NCBI GenBank assembly: GCA_964230215.1
Contig: CAXRGQ010000007.1
Location: 930,001-994,000, forward strand
Source: JAUILH01 sp964230215
Lineage (GTDB): Bacteria; Bacteroidota; Bacteroidia; Flavobacteriales_D; JAUILH01
Direction of reading: 5' to 3'
Length of the DNA stretch: 64,000 nt
Part shown: one piece after another, positions 26,420 through 35,034 of the stretch
Position numbering within the stretch: the stretch's first letter is position 1
Layout: every line of letters begins with the position of its first letter
Made by a program: the position numbers and the translations under genes
The notes under the pieces: model-generated
The model's input: the letters and a program-made list of their open reading frames with translations, nothing else
Databases searched by the model: none
What the model was told of the DNA's origin: nothing

Positions 26420-27160
26420 TTATTTATTTGACTTTATATAGTGTTCAATAGCCATTGTCATGCTTGGTGCTTTCGGCATTGGTGCCTGAACATCTACAAC
26501 AAGTCCAGCGCCTTCAACGGCCTTTTTAGTTGTATTACCAAATGCAGCAATACGCGTCTTATTTTGCTTGAAATCTGGGAAATTCTTAAATAGAGATTCG
26601 ATTCCAGATGGAGAAAAGAACACAAGCATATCATAGTTTACATCAGCCAAATCGCTTAAATCGCTGGCAACTGTTCTGTACATTACGGCTTTGCTAAACT
26701 GTATTTTTTCACTGTCAAGTAAATCAGTAATCGACTGTTTGTGGATGTCTGAACAAGGCAATAAGAATTTCTCACTCTTGTTTTTCTTGATAACATCCAT
26801 TAAATCAGCAAACCTTTGTTTACCGTAAAAAATCTTGCGTTTTCTATACACTACATATTTCTGTAGGTAGTAGGCAACAGCTTCTGAAATACAAAAGTAC
26901 TTCATAGAATCTGGAACATTAAAACGCATCTCTTTTGCCAATCTAAAGAAGTGATCTGCTGCGTTTCTACTGGTTAAAATAACCGCCGTATGATCTTCTA
27001 ACTTAATTCTGCTTTGACGAAACTCCTGTGCGTCAATACCTTCAACATGAATAAACGGTCTGAAATCTACTTTTACCTTATACTTAGACGCTAAATCAAA
27101 GTAAGGTGACTTTTCAGACTCAGGTTTAGGCTGTGAAACTAATATACTTTTAATAGCCAA
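26420..27160 (-). CDS. Uroporphyrinogen-III synthase-like protein (second HemD-family protein)
   Basis: A 246-aa soluble protein with the two-lobe HemD fold pattern: KSILVSQPKPESEKSPYFDLA, AVILTSRNAADHFFRLAKE (equivalent of the FTSxNAV motif), KYFCISEAVAYYLQK, FLLPCSDIH, LVFFSPSGIESLFKNFPD and RIAAFGNTTKKAVEGAGLVV. It is the second HemD-like protein in this window. It lies 28 bases downstream of a DUF4271 membrane protein gene, a pairing conserved in Bacteroidota, and not with the haem genes. The other copy, joined to hemC, keeps the haem operon context, so this one may have a different or auxiliary role. Its own catalytic ability cannot be judged from sequence, since HemD enzymes lack invariant catalytic residues. 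Confidence 0.82.
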   Translation of the reverse strand: MAIKSILVSQPKPESEKSPYFDLASKYKVKVDFRPFIHVEGIDAQEFRQSRIKLEDHTAVILTSRNAADHFFRLAKEMRFNVPDSMKYFCISEAVAYYLQKYVVYRKRKIFYGKQRFADLMDVIKKNKSEKFLLPCSDIHKQSITDLLDSEKIQFSKAVMYRTVASDLSDLADVNYDMLVFFSPSGIESLFKNFPDFKQNKTRIAAFGNTTKKAVEGAGLVVDVQAPMPKAPSMTMAIEHYIKSNK

Positions 27161-27188
27161 GATTTCCTGTATTTAGTTCTGCAATAGT

Positions 27189-27863
27189 TTAGTTAATTTC
27201 TACTTTTTCACCCATTAATACACCTAAAATGGCGACCAAAGGTAAAATTTCGAGGGTGCAAAGATACAAAATTATATATACTACCGAAAGTTTTAGCTGA
27301 ATACCTCTGAAGCTTGCATACATATATTTATATATAAGTGAAATTGAGATGATTCCAATGCCTATAAAGAGAAAAGTATCATTCCAAAACTTTGCATATG
27401 CTGCCAGTAAATTGATAGGAATTAGAGCCAATCCAGCTATTTGATAGATTACGGTATTGTGATATCTATGCTCGTCCAGTCCAAAGTCGTTTTGCAAATA
27501 AAACTGAGTAAGTAAACTCAGAATACTGTGGTAAGTGAATACCGCCACTATACCTGCAAAGCAAAGGTTGAATAATCCCCAAGATTCAAACTGACTTAGC
27601 TCATATTTGTTGAACACTAGATAAGCGCAGAGGGCGAAGGAAAGAAATCCGTTAATCTGTAGTAAAATCATTGGCGTCTGAGTAGCGTTACTTTCTTCAC
27701 GCATTATCTGATCTAGATATCTTGGTTGAAAATAACCTTCAATTTGTGTTCTGAATTTTTTAGAATATATGTTGCGCACCATACCAATTATGATAATGGC
27801 CAAAATTGACACTATCAATGGCAGGTAATCAAATGCGCCATCTATTCTTAAATTTTCTCCCAC
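27189..27863 (-). CDS. DUF4271 family membrane protein
   Basis: A 224-aa inner-membrane protein with about six hydrophobic helices. Typical family segments are YLPLIVSILAIIIIGMVRNIY near the N-terminus, FQPRYLDQIMREE after the first helix, and ILYLCTLEILPLVAILG near the end. Function unknown. It is directly upstream of the HemD-like gene and should be co-transcribed with it; the pair is a recurring Bacteroidota arrangement. Confidence 0.82.
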   Translation of the reverse strand: MGENLRIDGAFDYLPLIVSILAIIIIGMVRNIYSKKFRTQIEGYFQPRYLDQIMREESNATQTPMILLQINGFLSFALCAYLVFNKYELSQFESWGLFNLCFAGIVAVFTYHSILSLLTQFYLQNDFGLDEHRYHNTVIYQIAGLALIPINLLAAYAKFWNDTFLFIGIGIISISLIYKYMYASFRGIQLKLSVVYIILYLCTLEILPLVAILGVLMGEKVEIN

Positions 27864-27943
27864 TTTCTAGGTTTTAATTACAAAAATAAGTACATATATG
27901 ATTGATTCTTCATTCATGTGAAGACATTAATAACAATTATCTT

Positions 27944-27951
27944 TAAATTTG
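27944..27951 (+). promoter_or_regulatory. Probable -7 promoter box of the acyl-CoA dehydrogenase gene
   Basis: TAAATTTG matches the Bacteroidota -7 consensus TAnnTTTG and ends 20 bases before the ATG at 27972. No clear upstream TTG box. Confidence 0.4.
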
Positions 27952-27971
27952 TTGAAATTTAAAACAAGATT

Positions 27972-29168
27972 ATGTCCACTGATTTATTCCAAGCTCCAGA
28001 TTACTATCAATTAGATGAGCTATTATCTGAAGAGCACAAACTTATTCGTGATGCCGCTAGAGCATGGGTGAAGAAAGAAGTCTCGCCTATTATAGAAGAC
28101 TATTATGAGCGAGCTGAATTCCCTAATCAAGTTGTTCCTGGTTTGGGAGAAATTGGTGCTTTTGGACCTTACATACCAACTGAGTATGGAGGGCATGGTT
28201 TAGATCAGATTTCATACGGATTGATTATGCAAGAGCTAGAACGTTGCGATAGCGGATTAAGATCCACGGCATCTGTTCAAAGTTCATTGGTTATGTATCC
28301 TATTTGGAAATATGGAACCGAAGAACAAAAGCAAAAGTGGCTGCCTAAAATGGCAACGGGTGAATATATTGGATGTTTTGGACTAACAGAACCTGACCAT
28401 GGTTCCAACCCAGGCGGAATGATTACCAACTTTAAAGATATGGGTGATCATTACTTGTTGAATGGTGCAAAAATGTGGATATCAAATGCTCCATTTGCGG
28501 ATGTAGCAGTAGTATGGGCAAAGAATGAAGAAGGCCGTATTTGGGGATTACTTGTTGAGCGCGGAATGGAAGGGTTTAGTACGCCAACTATGCACGGAAA
28601 ACATTCTCTACGTGCAAGCGCTACCGGCGAGTTAATTTTTGAAAACGTTAAAGTGCCAAAAGAAAACTTAATGCCAGGAAGATCTGGTCTTGGAGCACCG
28701 CTTAGTTGTCTTGACTCTGCCAGATACGGAATTGCATGGGGAGCGATAGGTGCTGCTATGGACTGTTACGATAGCGCTCTGAGATATTCAAAAGAAAGAA
28801 CACAGTTTAATGTGCCTATCGGTGCCTTTCAGTTAACCCAGAAAAAATTAGCTGAGATGATTACTGAAATCACAAAAGCTCAATTGTTAACATGGAGATT
28901 AGGTGTATTGAGAAATGAAGGTAAAGCGACGACAGCTCAAATTTCTATGGCAAAAAGAAACAATGTTGATATGGCTCTTAAGATTGCAAGAGAAGCACGT
29001 CAAATTCACGGTGGTATGGGAATTACATCTGAGTACCCAATGATGCGTCATATGGCTAACTTGGAATCGGTAATTACTTATGAGGGTACGCACGATATTC
29101 ACTTATTAATTACAGGAATGGATGTTACTGGAATCTCTGCTTTCACCAGAGAGATGCCCGAACTGTAA
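27972..29168 (+). CDS. Acyl-CoA dehydrogenase, glutaryl-CoA dehydrogenase-like
   Basis: A 398-aa FAD flavoprotein. Family landmarks are IGCFGLTEPDHGSNPGGM and ISNAPFADVAVVWAK (FAD-binding middle domain), SARYGIAWGAIGAAMDCYD, RTQFNVPIGAFQLTQKKLAEM, RQIHGGMGITSEYPMMRHM, and the catalytic Glu in ITYEGTHDIHLLITG. The TYEGTHDIH form, the LMPGRSGLGAPLSCL stretch and the overall N-terminus (FQAPDYYQLDELLSEEHK) point to the glutaryl-CoA dehydrogenase subgroup, which oxidises and decarboxylates glutaryl-CoA to crotonyl-CoA in lysine and tryptophan breakdown. The subgroup is an inference. It stands alone and ends in a strong terminator. Confidence 0.88.
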   Translation: MSTDLFQAPDYYQLDELLSEEHKLIRDAARAWVKKEVSPIIEDYYERAEFPNQVVPGLGEIGAFGPYIPTEYGGHGLDQISYGLIMQELERCDSGLRSTASVQSSLVMYPIWKYGTEEQKQKWLPKMATGEYIGCFGLTEPDHGSNPGGMITNFKDMGDHYLLNGAKMWISNAPFADVAVVWAKNEEGRIWGLLVERGMEGFSTPTMHGKHSLRASATGELIFENVKVPKENLMPGRSGLGAPLSCLDSARYGIAWGAIGAAMDCYDSALRYSKERTQFNVPIGAFQLTQKKLAEMITEITKAQLLTWRLGVLRNEGKATTAQISMAKRNNVDMALKIAREARQIHGGMGITSEYPMMRHMANLESVITYEGTHDIHLLITGMDVTGISAFTREMPEL

Positions 29169-29192
29169 AAACACACAATTAGATAAAATAAT

Positions 29193-29224
29193 AAGCGCCA
29201 TGGGAACCCATGGCGCTTTTTTTT
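29193..29224 (+). terminator. Rho-independent terminator after the acyl-CoA dehydrogenase gene
   Basis: AAGCGCCATGG and CCATGGCGCTT form an 11-bp stem around GAAC, followed by a T run on the plus strand. It lies between convergent genes and could serve both strands (TTATTATTT follows on the minus strand). Confidence 0.85.
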
Positions 29225-29245
29225 GTGCAATTAGATATTGTTTGT

Positions 29246-29908
29246 TTATTGAATAACTAAGTTCTGGCTTGTTTGCTTATCACCGTTCTCAGATTGAACA
29301 ATCACGGTATAATAACCAGCTTCTAAGTGTTTTAAATCAATGTCAATTGAATTTCCAAAATTGTTAACAGTATGCACTTCTCTACCGTCCACAGAATAAA
29401 CCTTAATCTGTGCACCACTTTCATTTAGCTCACTTAAATCAAGTGTGAATTGACCATTGCTTGGATTTGGATAAATAGAGAATGTACCCATTTCAATGTC
29501 ATCCACTCCCACAACGCAACCGCCACCTGGTGCGTTTGAGTAGTCAAATGTTACACTCGGGCATGAATTTACATTTGCCATGCCACCTACATCAAATACG
29601 CTTGCCCCTGCATCATGATAGACTGTTGCCGTTCCATTGGAATATATGTTCACTGTTGTGCCCGCTTTCGCATAAATGGTTGCCGAACAGCCATAACAGT
29701 TTAAACTAGCGTTGTCTTCTAAATAGATAGTACTTGCCGTGTTATTGTCATTCACAAGAAGCCCTTCACATACCCAAAAATCTCCGCTTGATAGGGTTGT
29801 CATGTTAGTTGAAATTGGCGTGGTAGATGATCCAATGCTTGTGTTACATTGTGCACTCACTCCCATACTTACTATAATACTAGAAATAAAAAATAAATGT
29901 TTTATCAT
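29246..29908 (-). CDS. Small T9SS-exported protein with type A sorting domain
   Basis: A 220-aa secreted protein. A signal peptide (1-19, cut after GVSAQ) is followed by an about 110-residue beta-rich, Ser/Thr/Asn-rich region (YLEDNASLNCYGCSATIYAK, AGTTVNIYSNGTATVYHD) that looks like a short stack of parallel-beta turns (right-handed beta-helix style), with several Cys residues, and then a T9SS type A sorting domain (FSIYPNPSNGQFTLDLSEL to GYYTVIVQSENGD). The N-terminal region has no enzyme motif. It is probably surface-attached; the role is unknown. Confidence 0.8.
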   Translation of the reverse strand: MIKHLFFISSIIVSMGVSAQCNTSIGSSTTPISTNMTTLSSGDFWVCEGLLVNDNNTASTIYLEDNASLNCYGCSATIYAKAGTTVNIYSNGTATVYHDAGASVFDVGGMANVNSCPSVTFDYSNAPGGGCVVGVDDIEMGTFSIYPNPSNGQFTLDLSELNESGAQIKVYSVDGREVHTVNNFGNSIDIDLKHLEAGYYTVIVQSENGDKQTSQNLVIQ

Positions 29909-29999
29909 TACAAATAGGTTTGTTTTAAGTTGCGAAAGGTACTATATAAATGACCTTAGTAACTACCAATTTTGAAAAATCAACAATTAAATAACATAA

Positions 30000-30437
30000 G
30001 TGAAATCGTGGAATAAATATGAGATAGGGATTCTTAATGTTGGTTATCTATTGGTAGTCACAGGTATAGTAATCAACTTGTTGCATTATAGAGTGGGATT
30101 ACTGCTATTGGCAATTGGAATAGTTATATCAGTCATTGACTTTGTTCTTAGTTTGTTCAAATTAGAATGGACGATACACATTAGACTTCCATTTGGACAA
30201 GACGACAATAGTGAGGATGAAGCGAATATTTTGGACATTCCGGACAGCAAAGTACCGAAGAGCTTGATTTATGAAAAAATTGTGAACGCCATGTACTACC
30301 TAAGCGGAGGGTTTATTTTGTTAGGAGTTGTACTAAAAGTATTGCACTATCCTGGCGGGAATGCATCAATGGTCCTAGGTGCCTTGTTGGCAGTCATCTG
30401 GTGGCTGCTTCATTTGTTCTCCACAAGGATTAAATGA
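30000..30437 (+). CDS. Four-helix membrane protein with GldL-like LHYPGG motif
   Basis: A 145-aa membrane protein with two pairs of hydrophobic helices (about 9-26 and 30-51; about 93-112 and 119-140) separated by a 45-residue hydrophilic loop. The third helix ends in VVLKVLHYPGGNASMVLGA, which resembles the F/LKxxHxPG motif of the gliding-motility protein GldL and of other Bacteroidota membrane proteins, and the first helix pair has a weaker NLLHYRVGLLLLAIG echo, so the protein may be an internal duplication. The start is a GTG. No function can be assigned. Its neighbour at 30475 is on the same strand, 37 bases on. Confidence 0.7.
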   Translation: MKSWNKYEIGILNVGYLLVVTGIVINLLHYRVGLLLLAIGIVISVIDFVLSLFKLEWTIHIRLPFGQDDNSEDEANILDIPDSKVPKSLIYEKIVNAMYYLSGGFILLGVVLKVLHYPGGNASMVLGALLAVIWWLLHLFSTRIK

Positions 30438-30474
30438 TATTTATTTCTATATTTAATCATCTAAATAGATTGAT

Positions 30475-31398
30475 ATGCCAAAAGTAAACGTCCAAAGAAG
30501 TATAGACATCAATAAGCCTGTTTCTGAAGTCTTTAACACATTAAACAACTATGATAATTGGACCGCGTGGTCTCCTTGGTTGATAACTGAGCGAGAGGCA
30601 AAGGTTAAGGTAGCCGATGATAAAAAGTCGTATGAGTGGGAAGGAGACATTGTTGGTGCTGGCCAAATGAAAATTACGAAGGAGGTACAGGATAAAGAGA
30701 TACATATTGACTTGACTTTTCTTAAACCATGGAAATCGCATGCATTAACTTCATTGTACTTCAGCGAAAATAATGGCACTACAAGTGTCACGTGGACGAT
30801 GGACACATCCTTACCCTTCTTTATGTTTTGGATGAAAAAAATGATGGAGGAAATGATTGGCATGGACTATGAAAGAGGCCTGTTGATGCTAAAGGAATAT
30901 GTTGAAGACGGAAAAGTAAGTTCTCATCTTGAAATGCAAGGGACATCTGATTTTCCTGCTCATAATTATATCGGAATTAAACGATCAACTTCTATCGATG
31001 GGGTCAAAGAAAATATGCCTGGAGATTACGAAAAGCTCATGGAGTTTATGATGGGCAATCATAAGGACAATATTGCTGGTAATCCTTTTAGCATTTATCA
31101 CAAGTGGGACCCTAAGAATAAGGTTTGTGAGTATACAGCATGTGTACCAGTGAACGGTGATGTAAAGCCAGGAGCAGGAATGATTAGTGGGCATCATCCA
31201 GGCGGTAAAATGTTTGGATGTAAGCATACTGGGTCCTACAAATATGCTGGCAATGCATGGAGCGCCATGTATGGTAGAAAGCAAGCTAAGAAATTCAAAG
31301 AGAACAAAAATGTACCGCCTATCGAAGAGTATTTGAATAGTCCAAAAGACACTCCCGAAAATGAATTAATCTCTGTTGTGAGATTCGGGGTTAAATAA
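30475..31398 (+). CDS. SRPBCC-domain protein with GyrI-like/effector-binding C-terminal domain
   Basis: A 307-aa cytosolic protein. Residues 1-145 look like an SRPBCC (START-like, AHSA1/polyketide-cyclase type) ligand-binding domain: VQRSIDINKPVSEVFNTLNN, WTAWSPWL, SYEWEGDIVGAGQMKI. Residues 160-307 look like a GyrI-like/AraC effector-binding domain (NYIGIKRSTSID, NPFSIYHKWDPKNKVCEYTA, CVPVNGDVKP, HTGSYKYAGNAWSAMYG). This two-domain arrangement is found in other Bacteroidota. It likely binds a hydrophobic small molecule; no DNA-binding domain is present, so it is not itself a classic regulator. Confidence 0.82.
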   Translation: MPKVNVQRSIDINKPVSEVFNTLNNYDNWTAWSPWLITEREAKVKVADDKKSYEWEGDIVGAGQMKITKEVQDKEIHIDLTFLKPWKSHALTSLYFSENNGTTSVTWTMDTSLPFFMFWMKKMMEEMIGMDYERGLLMLKEYVEDGKVSSHLEMQGTSDFPAHNYIGIKRSTSIDGVKENMPGDYEKLMEFMMGNHKDNIAGNPFSIYHKWDPKNKVCEYTACVPVNGDVKPGAGMISGHHPGGKMFGCKHTGSYKYAGNAWSAMYGRKQAKKFKENKNVPPIEEYLNSPKDTPENELISVVRFGVK

Positions 31399-31726
31399 GT
31401 CCTCTTAGTTTTTCAGAAAATAGTCGAATCAACTCCTTATCACCATACCCATAGTGATCTTGGATGTTAAGGACTTTCATCTTTGTATTGTAAGCACTTC
31501 AAAAGGTCGTTTCAACCGCCTTTTTGTGTTTTGACTACATCAAATAAATAGAGTCAGCCCACTCAAGCTGTTCCATTTCGATATACTGAGTGCCAAGTTG
31601 GAAACAAATTTTTTCATTTGTACCAGCCGAATCGTATTTATTATCTGGTCTTATTTGAGAAAAGTGGTCTTCTGCGGTTCTAGAGCGGTCTTTGTTGGCC
31701 GAGCAAATAAAGAGGATGTTAGACAT
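31391..31726 (-). pseudogene. Low-molecular-weight protein tyrosine phosphatase-like gene with two in-frame stops
   Basis: From ATG 31726 the frame reads MSNILFICSANKDRSRTAED with the phosphatase-loop pattern C(S/T)xNxxRS, then DSAGTNEKICFQLGT and LEWADSIYLM, and stops at TAG (31535-31537). The same frame then continues SKHKKAVETTF, stops again at TGA (31499-31501), and continues SAYNTKMKVLNIQDHYGYGD to LIRLFSEKLRGLI with a final TAA at 31391. Homologues I know are about 110 aa and read through VMESKH and KKIVVLNIKDHY at these places, so both stops look like single-base nonsense changes (probably GAG to TAG and GGA to TGA) in a frame that is otherwise intact. It lies 4 bases after the cyclase-family gene. 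Read-through cannot be excluded. Confidence 0.8.
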
Positions 31727-31730
31727 GATC

Positions 31731-32492
31731 TCATAATTTATACACCAATACCCTGCTAGGACTAGCATCCATCACAAAAGGAGCGACTTGAATATTCACT
31801 AAATATTGACCATCCTGTAAGGTGTCAGGCACATAGATTAACTCTGTGATGGTGCGCTGGGTATTCGGATTTTCAGGGTAGTCCCAAAATCGCTTATGGC
31901 TAAATAATGTGCCATTATCCTCTTCACGGTCAATGCTAGGTAAGTCGATCAATATATGTTCAACACCCAAATCTAGCAGTTTAGAAATCGTATCAGGGTG
32001 ACAGTAAATAGGGTTAGTGCCAGAGTATATATGGTTCAATTTTTCCAGCGAATTTGGCTTGGTGCGTATAATTATCGCATTGCCATTAAAACTAGGAGAT
32101 AGTTTTATATCTTCTGGCGTTATCACTAAATCGCCTTGGACAAATCTGTCATCAGAACCATCGTACGCGCTCGGTGAAACAGATACTAATTCGGCCAAAA
32201 GCAATAAATCCTTAAACTGCTGATTGATTGAGATAGGGATATCACTAATATGAGCCACACACTCTGTATGGGTGCCATTTCCATGCGGATTGAAATAAAC
32301 GTTCATGAAGTTTACGGGCGCTCCTTTTGCTACGGACCCAATGAAATCACCATGCCTAACAGGTTCAATCTTCATTCGTTCAATATACCACGCTAAAGGA
32401 CCATGTTTGTCATTCATTGGAATAGATATATCCACGCCATTGTCCGAGTCAAATTCATACCATTTTCCGGTTATCTCTGCCTTTATTCTCAC
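31731..32492 (-). CDS. Cyclase family protein (kynurenine formamidase-like metal hydrolase)
   Basis: A 253-aa protein of the cyclase/KynB-type hydrolase family. It has GVDISIPMND near the start, the metal-binding block NPHGNGTHTECVAHI (the family's HxGTHxDxxxH pattern, with Glu-Cys where Asp is usual), IIIRTKPNS, and GVEHILIDLPSIDREEDNGTLFSH near the active site, ending in APFVMDASPSRVLV. Members hydrolyse amides or lactones such as N-formylkynurenine; the substrate is not known here. The start is GTG at 32490-32492. The broken phosphatase gene follows immediately, so the two probably formed one unit. Confidence 0.83.
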   Translation of the reverse strand: MRIKAEITGKWYEFDSDNGVDISIPMNDKHGPLAWYIERMKIEPVRHGDFIGSVAKGAPVNFMNVYFNPHGNGTHTECVAHISDIPISINQQFKDLLLLAELVSVSPSAYDGSDDRFVQGDLVITPEDIKLSPSFNGNAIIIRTKPNSLEKLNHIYSGTNPIYCHPDTISKLLDLGVEHILIDLPSIDREEDNGTLFSHKRFWDYPENPNTQRTITELIYVPDTLQDGQYLVNIQVAPFVMDASPSRVLVYKL

Positions 32493-32584
32493 AATACTAA
32501 TCTACAATAAAAACTACATTATCACTACCGACTGAGCATCAGAAGGTTGTAAATACAAAATCTTTTAATAAATTGCAAAAAACC

Positions 32585-33919
32585 ATGAACATGAGAAAAT
32601 CACTACTTCTACTTGGCGCTACATGCGCTTTAATGAGTGCTAATGCACAAACTCAGTTGTTTTTTGAAGACTTTGAGGGTGGTGTTGGACAATTCTCCAT
32701 TAATACTACTGATCAAAGTAGTACGGCCTCTGGATCAAACGAATGGATAGTAAATAACAGTTATGCTGGTGGACCCGTTTTTGTTTGTGGGTTTACGACC
32801 GTTAATGTGGGTGCCACGCCATCTCAACCGGCAGGTATTTCGTCGGCGAATGGTTCTTATGCGCATATAGTGTCTGGAGACGGGATAAGTGCGGGTGTCA
32901 CAAATTCGCATTTTGTTGCGTCTGATGGTGGTGCATTTTGCGTGCAAGATGAAAACTATTTCATGAAAATGACCAATGATATTAGTACAGTTGGACAATC
33001 GTCGGTCTCAATTGATTTCTGGTGGTTATGTTCGGGTGGGCCAGATAGTTATGGGGAGTTATACTACAGTACTGATGGCGGCTCCACATGGATTCAAGAA
33101 ACAACCGTATCCCAGTATAGTAATAACCCTGCATGGACAAATGAGGTCTTGTCTGATCCAACTTGGGCGGGACAAGCAACACTTAGATTTGGTTTTAGAT
33201 TTGTAAACCTAGCAGCGTTCAGTGGTGCAAGTGATCCACCCTTGTCCATTGATGATTTCGAAATTCTTGGTTCAAGTGGATGTACAAACACAACTGCATC
33301 CATTTCAGAAACTGCGTGTGATTCATATACAGTGCCTTCAGGTGATGAGACTTATACAACGCCAGGAACCACAACGGTGATGGACACTATTCCGAATGCA
33401 GCGGGATGCGATAGTATCATTACAATTAGTTTGGCAATCAACACCGTGGATCCTGCGGTTACTGATAACGGAGATGGAACGCTTACAGCGAATACTGGAG
33501 GGGCTACCTACCAATGGTTAGAGGATTGTAACACCACACCAACGGTAATTGCTGGAGCAACTGCACAAACCCTAAGTCCAGGAGCGGACGGTTTCTATAG
33601 TTGTATTGTAACTCATTTGGGTTGCACCGATACATCTGCCTGCACACAAATTATGTTCTTTAGTGTTGACGAATATGGGAAGACTATTAGCATGTATCCT
33701 AACCCAACAAACGGTGAGGTAACTATGGATTTATCTGACCTTTCAGGTCAATACCAATTGAGCGTTACAGATATAAACGGTAAGTTAGTTTTAAGCGAGA
33801 ATGTACAAGGCAATAGTACTCGACAGCTAACACTTGATGTAGAATCTGGAGTGTATGTCCTTAGCTTATCAAATGAAGATGGGATAGTAAGCAGATCTCG
33901 ATTAGTGGTGGAGCGTTAG
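32585..33919 (+). CDS. T9SS-exported protein with type A sorting domain
   Basis: A 444-aa secreted protein. The signal peptide runs to SANAQ (about residue 22). Residues 23-220 resemble the jelly-roll/MAM-like domain often found in Bacteroidota secreted proteins (LFFEDFEGGVGQFSINTTD, VSIDFWWLCSGGPDSYGELY, YSTDGGSTWIQ, RFGFRFVN, LSIDDFEILG), followed by a Cys-containing linker repeat (ISETACDSYTVPSGDETYT, AAGCDSIITISL) and an Ig-like stretch. The C-terminus is a T9SS type A sorting domain (ISMYPNPTNGEVTMDLSDL to SGVYVLSLSNEDGI). Starts at 32585 and 32591 are both possible. Role unknown; probably an adhesin or surface structural protein. Confidence 0.82.
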   Translation: MNMRKSLLLLGATCALMSANAQTQLFFEDFEGGVGQFSINTTDQSSTASGSNEWIVNNSYAGGPVFVCGFTTVNVGATPSQPAGISSANGSYAHIVSGDGISAGVTNSHFVASDGGAFCVQDENYFMKMTNDISTVGQSSVSIDFWWLCSGGPDSYGELYYSTDGGSTWIQETTVSQYSNNPAWTNEVLSDPTWAGQATLRFGFRFVNLAAFSGASDPPLSIDDFEILGSSGCTNTTASISETACDSYTVPSGDETYTTPGTTTVMDTIPNAAGCDSIITISLAINTVDPAVTDNGDGTLTANTGGATYQWLEDCNTTPTVIAGATAQTLSPGADGFYSCIVTHLGCTDTSACTQIMFFSVDEYGKTISMYPNPTNGEVTMDLSDLSGQYQLSVTDINGKLVLSENVQGNSTRQLTLDVESGVYVLSLSNEDGIVSRSRLVVER

Positions 33920-35034
33920 TCAACTATAAACACATCTACAGCAATATGATCTGCCATGAGTAAACCTTCTGGTGTGAGTTTGATATGGGTATCGCTTGTT
34001 TGAATAAAGGTGTTGTAGGGGAGGAGATGTTGCTCTAGATACTCTAAAAAGGCTGGATTTAGTTTTTGAATTTTATGTTTGCTGACTCCCCAGGATGTGC
34101 GGAGGCCCGTCATAACCAACTCGTTATATTGTGATTCAAGGCTTAACTCTTCTTCATCCCAGTAGCTATCATTATTCTCTACACCTGCTATGTATTTTGG
34201 GTTGTTTGCGATATTCCAACGCCTTTTTCCGCCGATATACGAATGCGCGGATGGACCAATACCAAGATATTCAACGCCCTGCCAGTATGCACTGTTGTGT
34301 TTCGAATGATACCCAGGCAATCCAAAATTACTAACCTCATAATGCTCAAATCCGTGTTGCATAAATAATTCTCGCATGCGTAAAAATTGGTCCGAACTAA
34401 GTTGTTCGTCTGGCAAGCTAATATCTCCTTTATTGATCTGATGCGCTAATGCCGTCTTTGGTTCGGATGTTAAACAGTAGGCAGATATATGCTGTACATT
34501 CAGTGCTAGCATTTGCTCCAATTGATTCTCCCAATAGGACATAGTTTTGTCTGGTATGCCGTAAATTAAATCAGCAGTGATGTTATCAAACCCAGCGTCT
34601 TGAGCGGCTCTTACACAAGTACTTGCTTCTTCTGCGGAGTGTGCTCGATTCATCCATTTCAACACCTCATCATCAAAGGATTGAATGCCTATACTAAGTC
34701 GGTTAATGCCAATTCTTTTCCAGCTTTCTAATTGCTGTGGTCGATGGTCGTCTGGGTTGCTTTCCAAGGTAATTTCGGCATGGGGACTGAGCTTATAGTT
34801 GTCCTCAATTTCTGACAGAATAGAGGCTAACATTTCACTGGATAAAATACTGGGGCTACCACCACCAAAATAGACAGTGTTTACGTCTGATTGGAGCTCA
34901 CTTTTGCGTGAGATAATTTCATTCCGAATAGCATTCACCAGCGGAACTTGTAATTTGTTTGATGTCGAAAAATGAAAGTCGCAATACGTGCAGGCCTGTT
35001 TGCAAAACGGAATATGAATATATATTCCTGCCAT
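33916..35034 (-). CDS. hemW: Radical SAM family haem chaperone HemW
   Basis: A 372-aa radical SAM protein, formerly called an oxygen-independent coproporphyrinogen oxidase homologue, now known as a haem-binding chaperone. It opens with MAGIYIHIPFCKQACTYCDF, giving the CxxxCxxC cluster motif, then TVYFGGGSPSIL, ITLESNPDD, INRLSIGIQSFDDEVL, ADLIYGIPDKTMSYW and a C-terminal winged segment; these fit HemW and it lacks the N-terminal extension of true HemN. It is the last gene of an AsmA-like / histidine kinase / hemW run joined by one-base overlaps. Its stop overlaps a convergent T9SS cargo gene by four bases. Confidence 0.9.
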   Translation of the reverse strand: MAGIYIHIPFCKQACTYCDFHFSTSNKLQVPLVNAIRNEIISRKSELQSDVNTVYFGGGSPSILSSEMLASILSEIEDNYKLSPHAEITLESNPDDHRPQQLESWKRIGINRLSIGIQSFDDEVLKWMNRAHSAEEASTCVRAAQDAGFDNITADLIYGIPDKTMSYWENQLEQMLALNVQHISAYCLTSEPKTALAHQINKGDISLPDEQLSSDQFLRMRELFMQHGFEHYEVSNFGLPGYHSKHNSAYWQGVEYLGIGPSAHSYIGGKRRWNIANNPKYIAGVENNDSYWDEEELSLESQYNELVMTGLRTSWGVSKHKIQKLNPAFLEYLEQHLLPYNTFIQTSDTHIKLTPEGLLMADHIAVDVFIVD

